A stretch of 21,453 bases of DNA, from positions 1 through 21,453 of the forward strand of contig CAMLFF010000017.1 of NCBI GenBank assembly GCA_946479185.1, in the 5' to 3' direction. The translations under genes and the position numbers were made by a program. Under the pieces are notes generated by a model that was not told where the DNA came from, did not search any database, and worked only from the letters and a program-made list of their open reading frames with translations. The DNA is from an uncultured Sphingobium sp. (GTDB taxonomy: Bacteria; Pseudomonadota; Alphaproteobacteria; Sphingomonadales; Sphingomonadaceae). This document shows, in pieces, positions 8,695 to 16,574 of this stretch (positions are counted from its first letter, which is position 1; every line of letters begins with the position of its first letter).

Positions 8695-9470
8695 TGGGCC
8701 GGCTCGAGGAATATCGCACGATCGTCACGGGCGCAGGCTCCGGCATCGGGCGCGCTGTCGTGCGACGCTTCCTTGCGGAAGGCGCGAAGGTCGTCGCGGT
8801 GGTGCGGAGCGAAAAGGATGTCGCACCACTCGAACGCGAAGGCGCGCTCGTCGTGCGCGGCGATGTGTCGCTTTACGAGACCGCCGAGCGCGCCGTCGCG
8901 CGGGCACTCGATGAATGGGGTGGGCTGGACACCTATGTCGCCAATGCTGGGCTTTGGGACTTTCACAAGCGGGTCGAGAAGCAGACGCCCGCCGAACTCG
9001 AAAGCGCCTATCACGAGATTTTTGGCGTCAACCTGCTCGGCGCACTTTATGGCGCACGGGCGAGCATCGCAGCGCTGTGGGAGAGCAAGGGCTCTGTCAT
9101 CGTGACCGGCTCCAATGCCTGCTTTCTGGCTGGCGGTGGCGGCGCGCTCTACACGGCCTCCAAATTTGCTCTGCGGGGCCTCGTCATGCAGCTTGCGCGC
9201 GAGCTGGCTCCGGACATTCGCGTCAACGGTGTAGCGCCCGGCGCGACTGACACCGCCATTTCAGGCCCGGGCGCACTTGGACAGGCCGAGCGGGAAATGA
9301 ACGCAGATCCCGCGCGCATGGCCACAATGGCCGATCATATGTTGATGGGCCGCGTCTCAACGCCGGAAGATCATACCGCCCTCTATGTGCTGCTCGCAGC
9401 GCGTGCTGAGAGCGCCTATGTCACGGGCGCAATGATGCGATCTGACGGCGGTCTAACAATCTCGGTCTGA
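8694..9470 (+). CDS. SDR-family cis-dihydrodiol dehydrogenase
   Basis: 258 residues from ATG 8694, which overlaps the previous stop by one base. NAD-binding TGAGSGIG lies at 12-19 and ANAG at 83-86. The catalytic residues are S140, Y153 and K157 (YTASK). The segment QLARELAPDIRVNGVAPG followed by a GPGALGQ loop resembles BphB, HcaB and TodD. The expected reaction is NAD-dependent oxidation of the cis-dihydrodiol made by the dioxygenase to a catechol, which is the substrate of the extradiol enzyme encoded at 12921. The operon position supports this; other SDR roles cannot be excluded. Confidence 0.9.
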   Translation: MGRLEEYRTIVTGAGSGIGRAVVRRFLAEGAKVVAVVRSEKDVAPLEREGALVVRGDVSLYETAERAVARALDEWGGLDTYVANAGLWDFHKRVEKQTPAELESAYHEIFGVNLLGALYGARASIAALWESKGSVIVTGSNACFLAGGGGALYTASKFALRGLVMQLARELAPDIRVNGVAPGATDTAISGPGALGQAEREMNADPARMATMADHMLMGRVSTPEDHTALYVLLAARAESAYVTGAMMRSDGGLTISV

Positions 9471-9574
9471 CCGTGGCGCTTGCAGCGATCCTGCGCGATC
9501 CAGGCCGGCAGAGGCTACGGCAGTGAAGCAGTGACGATAAAAAGCCCAACAAAGTGGGCGATGGGGAGTAGTTG

Positions 9575-11338
9575 ATGACGGACGGATCTGCACGCTCTGC
9601 AACAGTCGATGTTCAGGCCGCACGACGTGATGATGGTTCGATCATTCTCACCAACGGACTGGCGCTTCCTCCCGTGGAGGGCACGATCCCGGGGCGGCTG
9701 AAATATTGGGCCGAGCGAACGCCGGATGCGCTCTTCCTCTCTCAGGGCGAGCGCCTGCTCACCTATGGTATTGCCGAAGCGAGCCGCCGATCGATCGCCG
9801 CCAAGCTGCTCATGCTCGGCATATCCGCCGATCATCCGCTCATGATCGTCGCCGATAATGGCATCGACCATGCCCTGATCATGCTGGCGGCCACCAGCGT
9901 CGGATTGCCAGTGGCGATCGTTTCAACAAGCTACATCGCACCCGAGGCGAAGCCCTGGACGAAGTTCAGTCGCATTGTCGAGCAGCTCGAACCCGCCATC
10001 CTCATCGCACAGGATGCCGAAGCCGTTCGCGCGGCGCTGGGCGAGCGCGGCAAAGAGGCCGATGTGAAGCCGCTTCACGATCTTGCATGGCTGGACGCAA
10101 TCGACGCCACACCCGCAGCAATGGTGGATGCGGCGGAAGCGTCGGTCGGCCTCGATACAGTTGCCAAGCTGCTGTTCACGTCCGGATCGACCGGAACGCC
10201 GAAGGCAGTGCCCAATACACAGCGCATGATGGTCTCCAACATGCTGGCGCTCTCGCTGGTCTGGCCCTTTCTTCGCGCGCGGCCGCCTGTGTCGGTGGAC
10301 TGGCTGCCGTGGAACCATACATTTGGCGGCAATTGCTGCTTCAACACCACGCTCTGGTTTGGCGGCCATTCGCATGTAGACAGCGGGCGCCCAACGCCTG
10401 CAGCCATCGGGCGCAGTATTGGGGCCATCAAGACGTGGCAACCGACAATCTATTATAATGTCCCAGCCGGGTTCGAAGCGCTGCTCCAGCATCTGGAACA
10501 TGACCCGGAGTTTTCGGCGACCTTCTTCAATCGTCTCGATTTCATCTTTAATGCAGGCGCCCCCCTCCCCGCTTCGCTGCGCATGAGGCTGGAGGCTGTC
10601 TCGCTCGCGACCACGGGCAAAATGCCTAATTTCGTTGGTGGCTGGGGCTCCACTGAGACGGCGCCCTTCTCAAGCATACTCTATTTCGATCAGCCATTCG
10701 CCAGGAACCTCGGTGTCCCCGCTCCCGGCACCACGCTGAAGCTGATCCCTACCGATGATCGCTACGAGATCCGCGTCAAAGGCCCCAATGTAATGACAGG
10801 CTATTGGCGCGATCACAGCGCGAGCGCGGAGGCATTCGATGAGGAAGGCTATTATCGCATTGGCGATGCGGCCCGTTTTGCCGATCCCAATGCTCCCGCA
10901 GCTGGCTTGTTGTTCGAGGGCCGGGTAGCGGAAAATTTCAAGCTGGCCTCGGGCACCTGGGTCAATGTCGGGGCGCTACGGCTTGCCATCATCAGCGCAT
11001 GCGAGAAATTGATATCCGACGCGGTAGTCGCAGGTGAGGGACGCCGCGACGTTGGCCTTCTTCTTTTTCCCAATGAAAGCGCATGCCGTAACTACCTCGG
11101 TGAGGACTGCAGCGAAACCCTGCCAAGCCAACACCCGTCCATACGGGCACGCATTGAAAAACTGATCCAAACATATAATGGAGCTCAGATGGGATCAAGC
11201 ACCCGTGTCGCTCGGTTTGAAATCCTGTCCGAACCGCCACGGTTGGTGGATGGCGAGATCACAGACAAGGGGTATCTCAACCAGCGCTGCATCCTCAGCC
11301 GACGCGCAGACCTTGTCACGCGCCTCTATCAGAGCTGA
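9575..11338 (+). CDS. Acyl-adenylate-forming CoA ligase, feruloyl-CoA-synthase-like
   Basis: 587 residues; ATG 9575 is preferred because GGGGAG (9563-9568) lies 6 nt before it. The ATP-binding motif is TSGSTGTPK (202-210). The segment VDWLPWNHTFGGN (241-253) is characteristic of the feruloyl-CoA synthase branch, where it helps form the acid pocket. GWGSTETAP (356-364) and YYRIGDAARF (427-435) are the later core motifs. The C-terminal domain carries K565 in EITDKGYLNQR, the usual catalytic Lys position of this branch. It would activate a carboxylic acid with ATP and CoA. No feruloyl-CoA hydratase-lyase gene is nearby, so feruloyl-CoA itself need not be the product. It might activate the acid released by the C-C hydrolase or the starting acid (inference). 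Confidence 0.9.
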   Translation: MTDGSARSATVDVQAARRDDGSIILTNGLALPPVEGTIPGRLKYWAERTPDALFLSQGERLLTYGIAEASRRSIAAKLLMLGISADHPLMIVADNGIDHALIMLAATSVGLPVAIVSTSYIAPEAKPWTKFSRIVEQLEPAILIAQDAEAVRAALGERGKEADVKPLHDLAWLDAIDATPAAMVDAAEASVGLDTVAKLLFTSGSTGTPKAVPNTQRMMVSNMLALSLVWPFLRARPPVSVDWLPWNHTFGGNCCFNTTLWFGGHSHVDSGRPTPAAIGRSIGAIKTWQPTIYYNVPAGFEALLQHLEHDPEFSATFFNRLDFIFNAGAPLPASLRMRLEAVSLATTGKMPNFVGGWGSTETAPFSSILYFDQPFARNLGVPAPGTTLKLIPTDDRYEIRVKGPNVMTGYWRDHSASAEAFDEEGYYRIGDAARFADPNAPAAGLLFEGRVAENFKLASGTWVNVGALRLAIISACEKLISDAVVAGEGRRDVGLLLFPNESACRNYLGEDCSETLPSQHPSIRARIEKLIQTYNGAQMGSSTRVARFEILSEPPRLVDGEITDKGYLNQRCILSRRADLVTRLYQS

Positions 11339-11362
11339 CGTTGAGCCAAGCCGCCCAACAGA

Positions 11363-11941
11363 CTACCGCTTACCGAGCAGCAAATTTTCGCATTCGACCA
11401 TCAGCCCCTCGGCGTCATGCGGAATGAGCGTCGATGCCACACGAATGTAGGAGTAGACTAGGATTGCGCGCGGTCGCGTTTGGCTCTCAGCCACACCGCA
11501 TTGCGAGAGAAGTCCTTCAATATACTGCAGCCGCAGCGCGTCCACTTCTTCCAGTGCAGCCTTGGCGCGCTCGTCTCGTTGACCCCAAAGCCTGATGGCG
11601 AGCTCTATTCCTGCAGCGCTCACCGCACGGCGACCGTGCATCGGCACCCGCATAAGCTGCCGCAGCCGCTCTTCAGGCGAGCTTGCAGCGCGGTCGAGCC
11701 GCTCGATGAGGGATAACGTCGCACGCCGCCGCCAATGGGTCAGCATCGCCTCATGCAAGGCATCCCGATCCTTGAAATGCCAGTAAAAACTGCCCTTGGT
11801 GACGGAGAGTTGCTTTGCGAGCAGCTCGACCCGAACACCATCAATGCCCTGCGTTCCAAGCGCTTCAAGAGCCGCCTGCGTCCATGCGCTGGCGTCCAGA
11901 CGCGTCGATTCACCGGGAGCGGATTTCGCTTTAATTGCCAT
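11363..11941 (-). CDS. TetR-family transcriptional regulator
   Basis: 192 residues from ATG 11941. An upstream extension to a TTG at 12013 was not used because it adds 24 residues without family similarity and lacks a ribosome-binding site. The N-terminal helix-turn-helix is VRVELLAKQLSVTKGSFYWHF (about 37-56), typical of TetR. The C-terminal ligand domain is divergent, as expected. It converges on the ligase gene (24-bp gap) and is divergent from the meta-cleavage operon. Operator D lies between the two divergent genes and the same motif precedes the dioxygenase operon and a receptor. It is thus the likely repressor of the whole cluster, relieved by a substrate or intermediate (inference). 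Confidence 0.93.
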   Translation of the reverse strand: MAIKAKSAPGESTRLDASAWTQAALEALGTQGIDGVRVELLAKQLSVTKGSFYWHFKDRDALHEAMLTHWRRRATLSLIERLDRAASSPEERLRQLMRVPMHGRRAVSAAGIELAIRLWGQRDERAKAALEEVDALRLQYIEGLLSQCGVAESQTRPRAILVYSYIRVASTLIPHDAEGLMVECENLLLGKR

Positions 11942-11966
11942 CACGGCGTTACGGCACCCGTTCCCT

Positions 11967-12041
11967 ATTTTGTCAATGACGCACCGAAAATCCTGCAGCA
12001 AATGCACAAGCAATGAACATACGGTAACGTATTGACAAAAT
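11967..12041. repeat. 11-bp inverted repeat in the tetR-hydrolase intergenic region
   Basis: ATTGACAAAAT occurs on the plus strand at 12031-12041 and in inverted form at 11967-11977. Each copy contains TTGACA, so these may be divergent -35 elements, one for tetR and one for the meta-cleavage operon. I could not see convincing -10 hexamers at the expected distances. Confidence 0.5.
12018..12034 (+). promoter_or_regulatory. Operator site D, predicted TetR autoregulatory and operon site
   Basis: The site reads CATACGGTAACGTATTG, with inner arms ATACG and CGTAT that are perfect complements. It has the same CATAC / T / GTAT layout as sites A, B and C. It overlaps a TTGACA hexamer (12032-12037) that could be the -35 of the meta-cleavage operon, so binding there would block RNA polymerase. 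It lies 53 nt before the hydrolase start and 76 nt before the tetR start. Confidence 0.75.
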
Positions 12042-12087
12042 CCTACTTTGCGCTCACCAGAACGGGCAGAAGAGGAAGGTTAGAATC

Positions 12088-12924
12088 ATGAGCGCAACGA
12101 TGGAACCCGGGCGTGGCAGGACTGTTCGCGCGCTCGACCTCGATACAAATTACCATGAGCAGGGGGACGGTGCGCCCGTCATCCTCCTTCACGGGTCAGG
12201 CCCCGGCGTATCCGCCTGGACCAATTGGAAGCGCGTTCTCCCCGCTCTCACCAGCGATTTTCGCGTTATCGCGCCAGACATGGCGGGCTTCGGCTATACC
12301 GAGCGCAATCCTGAGCTGAGCTACGACATCAAGCTTTGGGTCAAGCATCTCATCGCCTTTCTCGACGCGCTGGGCATCCAAAAGGCCAGTCTCGTCGGCA
12401 ACAGCTTCGGCGGCTCGCTCGCCCTTGCAGCATCGGCACGCTTTCCCGAGCGGTTTGATCGTCTCGTGCTGATGGGCACGCCCTGCGACAAATTCGCCAT
12501 GACTCCCGGCCTGCGTGCTGGCTGGTTCTACACGCCCAGCCGCGAGACGATGCGCGAAACGATCGCGCATTTCCCTTATGACAAGTCCATGATCACGGAC
12601 GAGCTTGTCGAAGACCGTTATCAGGCAAGCCTCATTCCCGGCGCGCAGGAGGGTTTGCGCAAGCTGCTCGTCAAGCCAGCCGATGAGGGCGACACGCCGC
12701 TTTCCGGAATGCCCGAGGCCGTTGTGGCAGGCATCCAGCATCCAGCCCTGGTGCTTCATGGTCGCGAGGACCATGTCATCCCGGTCGAAATGGGCATCAG
12801 GCTCGCCCGCGCCATGCCAAATGCGCAACTCCACATGTTCGGAAAATGCGGCCATTGGGTGCAATCGGAGCGCTATGACGATTTCGTCATGCTGGCTCGC
12901 CGACACCTTGGTGCCGCGCTATGA
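12088..12924 (+). CDS. Meta-cleavage product C-C hydrolase (alpha/beta hydrolase)
   Basis: 278 residues; the ribosome-binding site AGGAAGG (12073-12079) lies 8 nt before ATG 12088. The oxyanion-hole motif is HGSGPGVSAWTNW (35-47). The nucleophile elbow is GNSFGGS with S106. The other triad members are D228 (GREDHVIP) and H256 (CGHWVQSE). This layout and length match BphD, MhpC and XylF, which split a vinylogous 1,5-diketone into 2-hydroxypenta-2,4-dienoate and a carboxylic acid. It is the first gene of an operon whose next genes make and use exactly these compounds. Which acid is released depends on the unknown ring substituent. It overlaps the extradiol gene by ATGA. Confidence 0.94.
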   Translation: MSATMEPGRGRTVRALDLDTNYHEQGDGAPVILLHGSGPGVSAWTNWKRVLPALTSDFRVIAPDMAGFGYTERNPELSYDIKLWVKHLIAFLDALGIQKASLVGNSFGGSLALAASARFPERFDRLVLMGTPCDKFAMTPGLRAGWFYTPSRETMRETIAHFPYDKSMITDELVEDRYQASLIPGAQEGLRKLLVKPADEGDTPLSGMPEAVVAGIQHPALVLHGREDHVIPVEMGIRLARAMPNAQLHMFGKCGHWVQSERYDDFVMLARRHLGAAL

Positions 12925-13829
12925 CCGGCGGCATCGAGGCGCTCGGCTATATCGGACTTGAGGTCTCGGACATGGCGGCATGGCAGCGCTTTGCGAGCGA
13001 CCAGCTCGGGATGCAATGGTGCCTTCGCGAAGATGGCAGCGTGGACATTCGGATCGACGCCTATGCGACGCGCGTTCGCCTGCACGAGGGTCCGCGCGAC
13101 GACCTCGCATATATCGGTTGGGAAATGAGCGACGCTGCTGCACTGGCTGCACTCGCCGCACGCTTGCGCGACGCTGGCATCACCATTGAGACTGCGGATG
13201 ACGATGCTGCTGACCGCCGGGTCAAAAGCCTCATTCGCTTCACCGACCCAGAGGGCACGGTCCACGAAGCATTTTTTGGCCCGCTTCAGCGCACTCATCA
13301 CCCGTTCGTCAGTCCGCTCGGCGCCACATTCAAGACTGGCGCGCAGGGCCTTGGGCATATCGTGCTGAGCTGCCGGGACAAGCCAGCGATGCTGCACTTT
13401 TTCGAACAGACGCTCGGCTTCCGGCTCTCCGATGAAATTCGGACAGAGGTTGTGCCGGGACGGCCTCTCGAAATCAGCTTCCTGCGCTGCAATGGTCGCC
13501 ACCATTCGCTTGCTCTGGCGCCTGTGCCGATACCCAAGAAAATTGTCCATCTCATGATCGAGGCGACCACGATCGACGCAGTCGGACGCGCCATGTCTAA
13601 CTGCCTCGCCGCGGGCACTCACCTCACCTTCACGCTGGGCCGTCATTCGAACGACGAGATGCTGAGCTTCTACCCCCTCACGCCCTCTGGCTTCGATCTT
13701 GAATATGGCTGGGGCGGCCTTGAGGTCGATGATGAGAGCTGGCACGTCGTCACGCATGACGTGAATTCGGCATGGGGCCATATCTACCAGCGGCCGCCAC
13801 GGCCCGCCAAGCCGGAGCAAGCCGCATGA
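12921..13829 (+). CDS. Type I extradiol ring-cleavage dioxygenase (BphC-like)
   Basis: 302 residues with two vicinal-oxygen-chelate domains. The iron ligands are H146 (GLGHIVL), H210 (VHLMIEA) and E261 (FDLEYGWGG), nearly identical in position to BphC. The second-shell residues H195, H242 and Y251 are also present. The enzyme cleaves a catechol next to the hydroxyl pair with Fe(II) and O2, giving the substrate of the hydrolase just upstream. The two-domain BphC form suggests a catechol with a bulky substituent or a bicyclic catechol rather than plain catechol (inference from the family). It starts inside the hydrolase stop (ATGA) and ends overlapping the hydratase start (ATGA). Confidence 0.96.
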   Translation: MTGGIEALGYIGLEVSDMAAWQRFASDQLGMQWCLREDGSVDIRIDAYATRVRLHEGPRDDLAYIGWEMSDAAALAALAARLRDAGITIETADDDAADRRVKSLIRFTDPEGTVHEAFFGPLQRTHHPFVSPLGATFKTGAQGLGHIVLSCRDKPAMLHFFEQTLGFRLSDEIRTEVVPGRPLEISFLRCNGRHHSLALAPVPIPKKIVHLMIEATTIDAVGRAMSNCLAAGTHLTFTLGRHSNDEMLSFYPLTPSGFDLEYGWGGLEVDDESWHVVTHDVNSAWGHIYQRPPRPAKPEQAA

Positions 13830-14608
13830 GCGTCTCCCATGACAGCATCGCCCAACGGCTGCGCGAAGCCTATGCCAAGGGCCAGGTGCCGCCGCTGCGC
13901 GATGCTATCGAGCCAACCGATGCGCAGGGCGCCTATGCGATCCAGGCCATCAACACGCGCTTCTGGCAGGATGCCGGGCGCCGCATCGTAGGCCGCAAAG
14001 TCGGTCTCACGGCCAAGGCTGTGCAGGCACAGCTTGGCGTCGATCAGCCAGACTTCGGGGTGCTGTTCGAGGATATGCAGATCGCCGATGGGGGCGTGCT
14101 TAGTCCGTCCCGTGCGATCCAGCCCAAGGCGGAGGCGGAAGTCGCCATCGTGCTGGCGCGCGATGTTGGATCGGTTGATGCGACCGCCGCCGATATCGCC
14201 GAGGCAGCCCGCCATGCCGTTGCGGCCATCGAAATCGTCGATAGCCGGATCGCTGACTGGAAGATCAGCTTTGCCGACACGGTGGCCGACAATGGCTCAT
14301 CGGCTTTCTACGTTCTCGGCAGCTCCGCGCGACCGATTTACGGGCTCGACCTGTACACCTGCGGCATGGTGCTGGAAGTCAATGGTGAGATCGTCTCGCT
14401 CGGCACGGGCGCGGCGTGCCTTGGCCATCCTCTTGAAGCGGCCGCATGGCTCGCGCGCACTCTCGCGAGGGCTGGCGAACCGCTCAAGGCAGGTGACATC
14501 ATCCTCACCGGCGCGCTCGGGCCGATGGTCACGCTCAAACCGGGCGACGAAGTTATCGCCCGGATCGGCGGGCTCGGCTCCGCCTCATTCCGCTACGGAG
14601 ACGCATGA
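13826..14608 (+). CDS. mhpD: 2-hydroxypenta-2,4-dienoate (2-keto-4-pentenoate) hydratase
   Basis: 260 residues from ATG 13826, which overlaps the previous stop by ATGA; an in-frame upstream extension lies inside the extradiol gene. Family segments are [17 protein letters not shown] (57-73), FGVLFEDM (77-84), [13 protein letters not shown] (102-114) and [21 protein letters not shown] split over 136-156. E103, E105 and E136 or D139 are the likely metal ligands. It adds water to 2-hydroxypenta-2,4-dienoate to give 4-hydroxy-2-oxopentanoate. The close relatives 4-oxalocrotonate decarboxylases share the fold, but the gene order and the hydrolase route favour hydratase. Confidence 0.92.
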   Translation: MSVSHDSIAQRLREAYAKGQVPPLRDAIEPTDAQGAYAIQAINTRFWQDAGRRIVGRKVGLTAKAVQAQLGVDQPDFGVLFEDMQIADGGVLSPSRAIQPKAEAEVAIVLARDVGSVDATAADIAEAARHAVAAIEIVDSRIADWKISFADTVADNGSSAFYVLGSSARPIYGLDLYTCGMVLEVNGEIVSLGTGAACLGHPLEAAAWLARTLARAGEPLKAGDIILTGALGPMVTLKPGDEVIARIGGLGSASFRYGDA

Positions 14609-15546
14609 TGGCCAAAGTGAAGGCTGCAATTATTGGCTCGGGCAATATCGGCACCGATCTCATGATCAAGATCATGCGCAATTCGTCAGTGCTGGAAATG
14701 GGCGCGTTCGTGGGTATCGATCCAGAATCGGATGGACTGAAACGCGCGGACCGAGTGGGCATTGCCGTCACGGCGGGCGGCATTGATGGTCTGATCGGCC
14801 TGCCCGTCTGGGATCAGATTGGCGTCGTGTTCGACGCGACGAGCGCCGGTGCGCACCCGCGCCACAGCAAGATCGTGACCGATGCCGGCAAAGTTATGAT
14901 TGATCTTACGCCCGCCGCGATCGGCCCCTATGTGGTCCCGGTCGTGAATGGCGATGCCCATCTCGATGCGGTCAACGTGAACATGGTGACGTGCGGCGGC
15001 CAGGCCACGATCCCGATCGTCGCGGCAGTCTCCTCGGTCGCGACCGTGCATTATGCCGAGATTGTCGCATCCATTGCATCGAAAAGCGCTGGCCCCGGCA
15101 CACGCGCCAATATCGATGAATTCACTGAAACAACCAGCCGGGGAATCGAGCAGGTCGGCGGCGCGGCCAAGGGCAAGGCGATCATCGTCCTTAACCCCGC
15201 CGAGCCGCCGATGGTCATGCGCGACACGGTGTTCACCCTGTCGAGCGGCGCCAGCGAAGCTGAGATAGAGGCCGCGATCTTGGCGATGGTGGAGCGCGTA
15301 CAAGCTTATGTGCCGGGCTACCGGCTAAAGCAGCACGTTCAGTTCGAGCGCTTTGGATCGAACAACCCCGTGCGCATTCCGGGTCTTGGGACATATGAAG
15401 GGCTCAAGACCACGGTGTTTCTGGAGGTGGAAGGCGCAGCGCATTATCTGCCTGCCTATGCCGGCAACCTCGACATCATGACCTCAGCGGGCCTCGCGAC
15501 AGCCGAGAAAATCGCGCGACATCGCTTCCTGAAGGAGCTTGTATAA
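14605..15546 (+). CDS. mhpF: Acetaldehyde dehydrogenase (acylating)
   Basis: 313 residues; ATG 14605 overlaps the hydratase stop, and ATG 14608 is a second possible start. The N-terminal NAD-binding loop is [11 protein letters not shown] (9-19). The catalytic C130 lies in [11 protein letters not shown], the signature of the DmpF/BphJ/MhpF family. It converts acetaldehyde, NAD and CoA to acetyl-CoA and works as a channelled complex with the aldolase encoded next. The stop and the aldolase start share one base (TAATG), consistent with 1:1 production of the two partners. Confidence 0.96.
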   Translation: MMAKVKAAIIGSGNIGTDLMIKIMRNSSVLEMGAFVGIDPESDGLKRADRVGIAVTAGGIDGLIGLPVWDQIGVVFDATSAGAHPRHSKIVTDAGKVMIDLTPAAIGPYVVPVVNGDAHLDAVNVNMVTCGGQATIPIVAAVSSVATVHYAEIVASIASKSAGPGTRANIDEFTETTSRGIEQVGGAAKGKAIIVLNPAEPPMVMRDTVFTLSSGASEAEIEAAILAMVERVQAYVPGYRLKQHVQFERFGSNNPVRIPGLGTYEGLKTTVFLEVEGAAHYLPAYAGNLDIMTSAGLATAEKIARHRFLKELV

Positions 15547-16574
15547 TGGGGTTCGATCCGGTCACGACCAAGCTTTACATTCAGGACGTTACCCTGCGTG
15601 ACGGCATGCATGCGATCCGCCATCAATATGGCCTAGATCATGTCCGCAAGATCGCCAAGGCGCTTGATGAGGCGAAGGTGGACGCCATCGAGGTCGCGCA
15701 TGGCGATGGCCTGAATGGTTCCTCCTTCAACTACGGCTTCGGCGCGCACACGGATTGGGAATGGATCGAGGCCGTCGCTGATGTGCTCGAGCATAGCGTA
15801 CTCACCACCCTGCTTATTCCGGGCATCGGAACGATTGAGGAACTTAAGCACGCTTATCGCCTCGGCGTCCGCTCGGTGCGCGTCGCGACGCACTGCACTG
15901 AAGCCGATATTGCCAAGCAGCATATCGAGGCCGCCCGCAACATGGGCATGGATGTCTCAGGCTTCCTCATGATGAGCCATATGGCCGAGCCGGAAAGGCT
16001 CGCCGATCAGGCCCAGCTCATGGAAAGCTATGGGGCGCATTGCGTCTATGTGACAGACAGCGGCGGCGCGATGGACATGGACGATTATCGACTGCGCTTT
16101 GAGGCCTATGACCGGGTGCTGAAGCCCGAGACGCAGCGCGGCATCCACGCGCATCATAATCTAAGCCTTGGCGTCGCCAACTCGATTGTCGGTGTGCAGG
16201 CAGGCGCCATTCGGATCGACGCTAGCCTCGCCGGCATGGGCGCCGGGGCGGGCAATGCGCCGCTCGAAGTGTTCATTGCCGCTGCTGATCGCAAGGGATG
16301 GAAGCATGGCTGCAATCTCTACAAACTGATGGACGCTGCCGAAGAGCTTGTCCGTCCGCTTCAGGACCGGCCCGTCCGTGTCGATCGCGAAACGCTGAGC
16401 CTGGGCTATGCCGGTGTCTATTCGTCATTCCTACGCCATGCTGAAAAAGCGAGTGCCGATCATGGCGTCGATACGCGATCCATTCTTGTCGAGCTGGGTC
16501 GCCGTGGCATGGTAGGAGGCCAGGAAGACATGATCGTCGATGTCGCACTCGATATGGCGCGCGCCAATGGGTGA
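15546..16574 (+). CDS. mhpE: 4-hydroxy-2-oxovalerate aldolase
   Basis: 342 residues with a DRE-TIM-barrel. The catalytic and metal region is [14 protein letters not shown], with R18, D19 and H22. H201 and H203 ([15 protein letters not shown]) complete the metal site, as in DmpG. It splits 4-hydroxy-2-oxopentanoate into pyruvate and acetaldehyde and passes the aldehyde to the dehydrogenase. The C-terminal communication domain is present, so the protein is complete. It follows the dehydrogenase with a one-base overlap, and the next gene begins 8 nt before its end. Confidence 0.96.
   Translation: MGFDPVTTKLYIQDVTLRDGMHAIRHQYGLDHVRKIAKALDEAKVDAIEVAHGDGLNGSSFNYGFGAHTDWEWIEAVADVLEHSVLTTLLIPGIGTIEELKHAYRLGVRSVRVATHCTEADIAKQHIEAARNMGMDVSGFLMMSHMAEPERLADQAQLMESYGAHCVYVTDSGGAMDMDDYRLRFEAYDRVLKPETQRGIHAHHNLSLGVANSIVGVQAGAIRIDASLAGMGAGAGNAPLEVFIAAADRKGWKHGCNLYKLMDAAEELVRPLQDRPVRVDRETLSLGYAGVYSSFLRHAEKASADHGVDTRSILVELGRRGMVGGQEDMIVDVALDMARANG

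Noticed and set aside
9544..9559. Small GCCCA / TGGGC hairpin before the ligase gene
   Set aside because: The 5-bp stem has no T run and is too weak to call a terminator inside an apparent operon.
11942..12013. 24-residue extension of TetR from a TTG
   Set aside because: It lacks a ribosome-binding site and family similarity, and it would extend the gene to within 5 nt of operator D.
12196..12906. 236-codon open frame on the minus strand
   Set aside because: It is antisense to the C-C hydrolase, which has a complete catalytic triad.
12873..13820. 315-codon open frame on the minus strand
   Set aside because: It is antisense to the extradiol dioxygenase gene, whose plus-strand product has all metal ligands; long antisense frames are expected at this GC content.
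14034..14786. 250-codon plus-strand frame
   Set aside because: It overlaps the hydratase and aldehyde dehydrogenase in another frame and is Ser/Arg/Pro rich without a domain.
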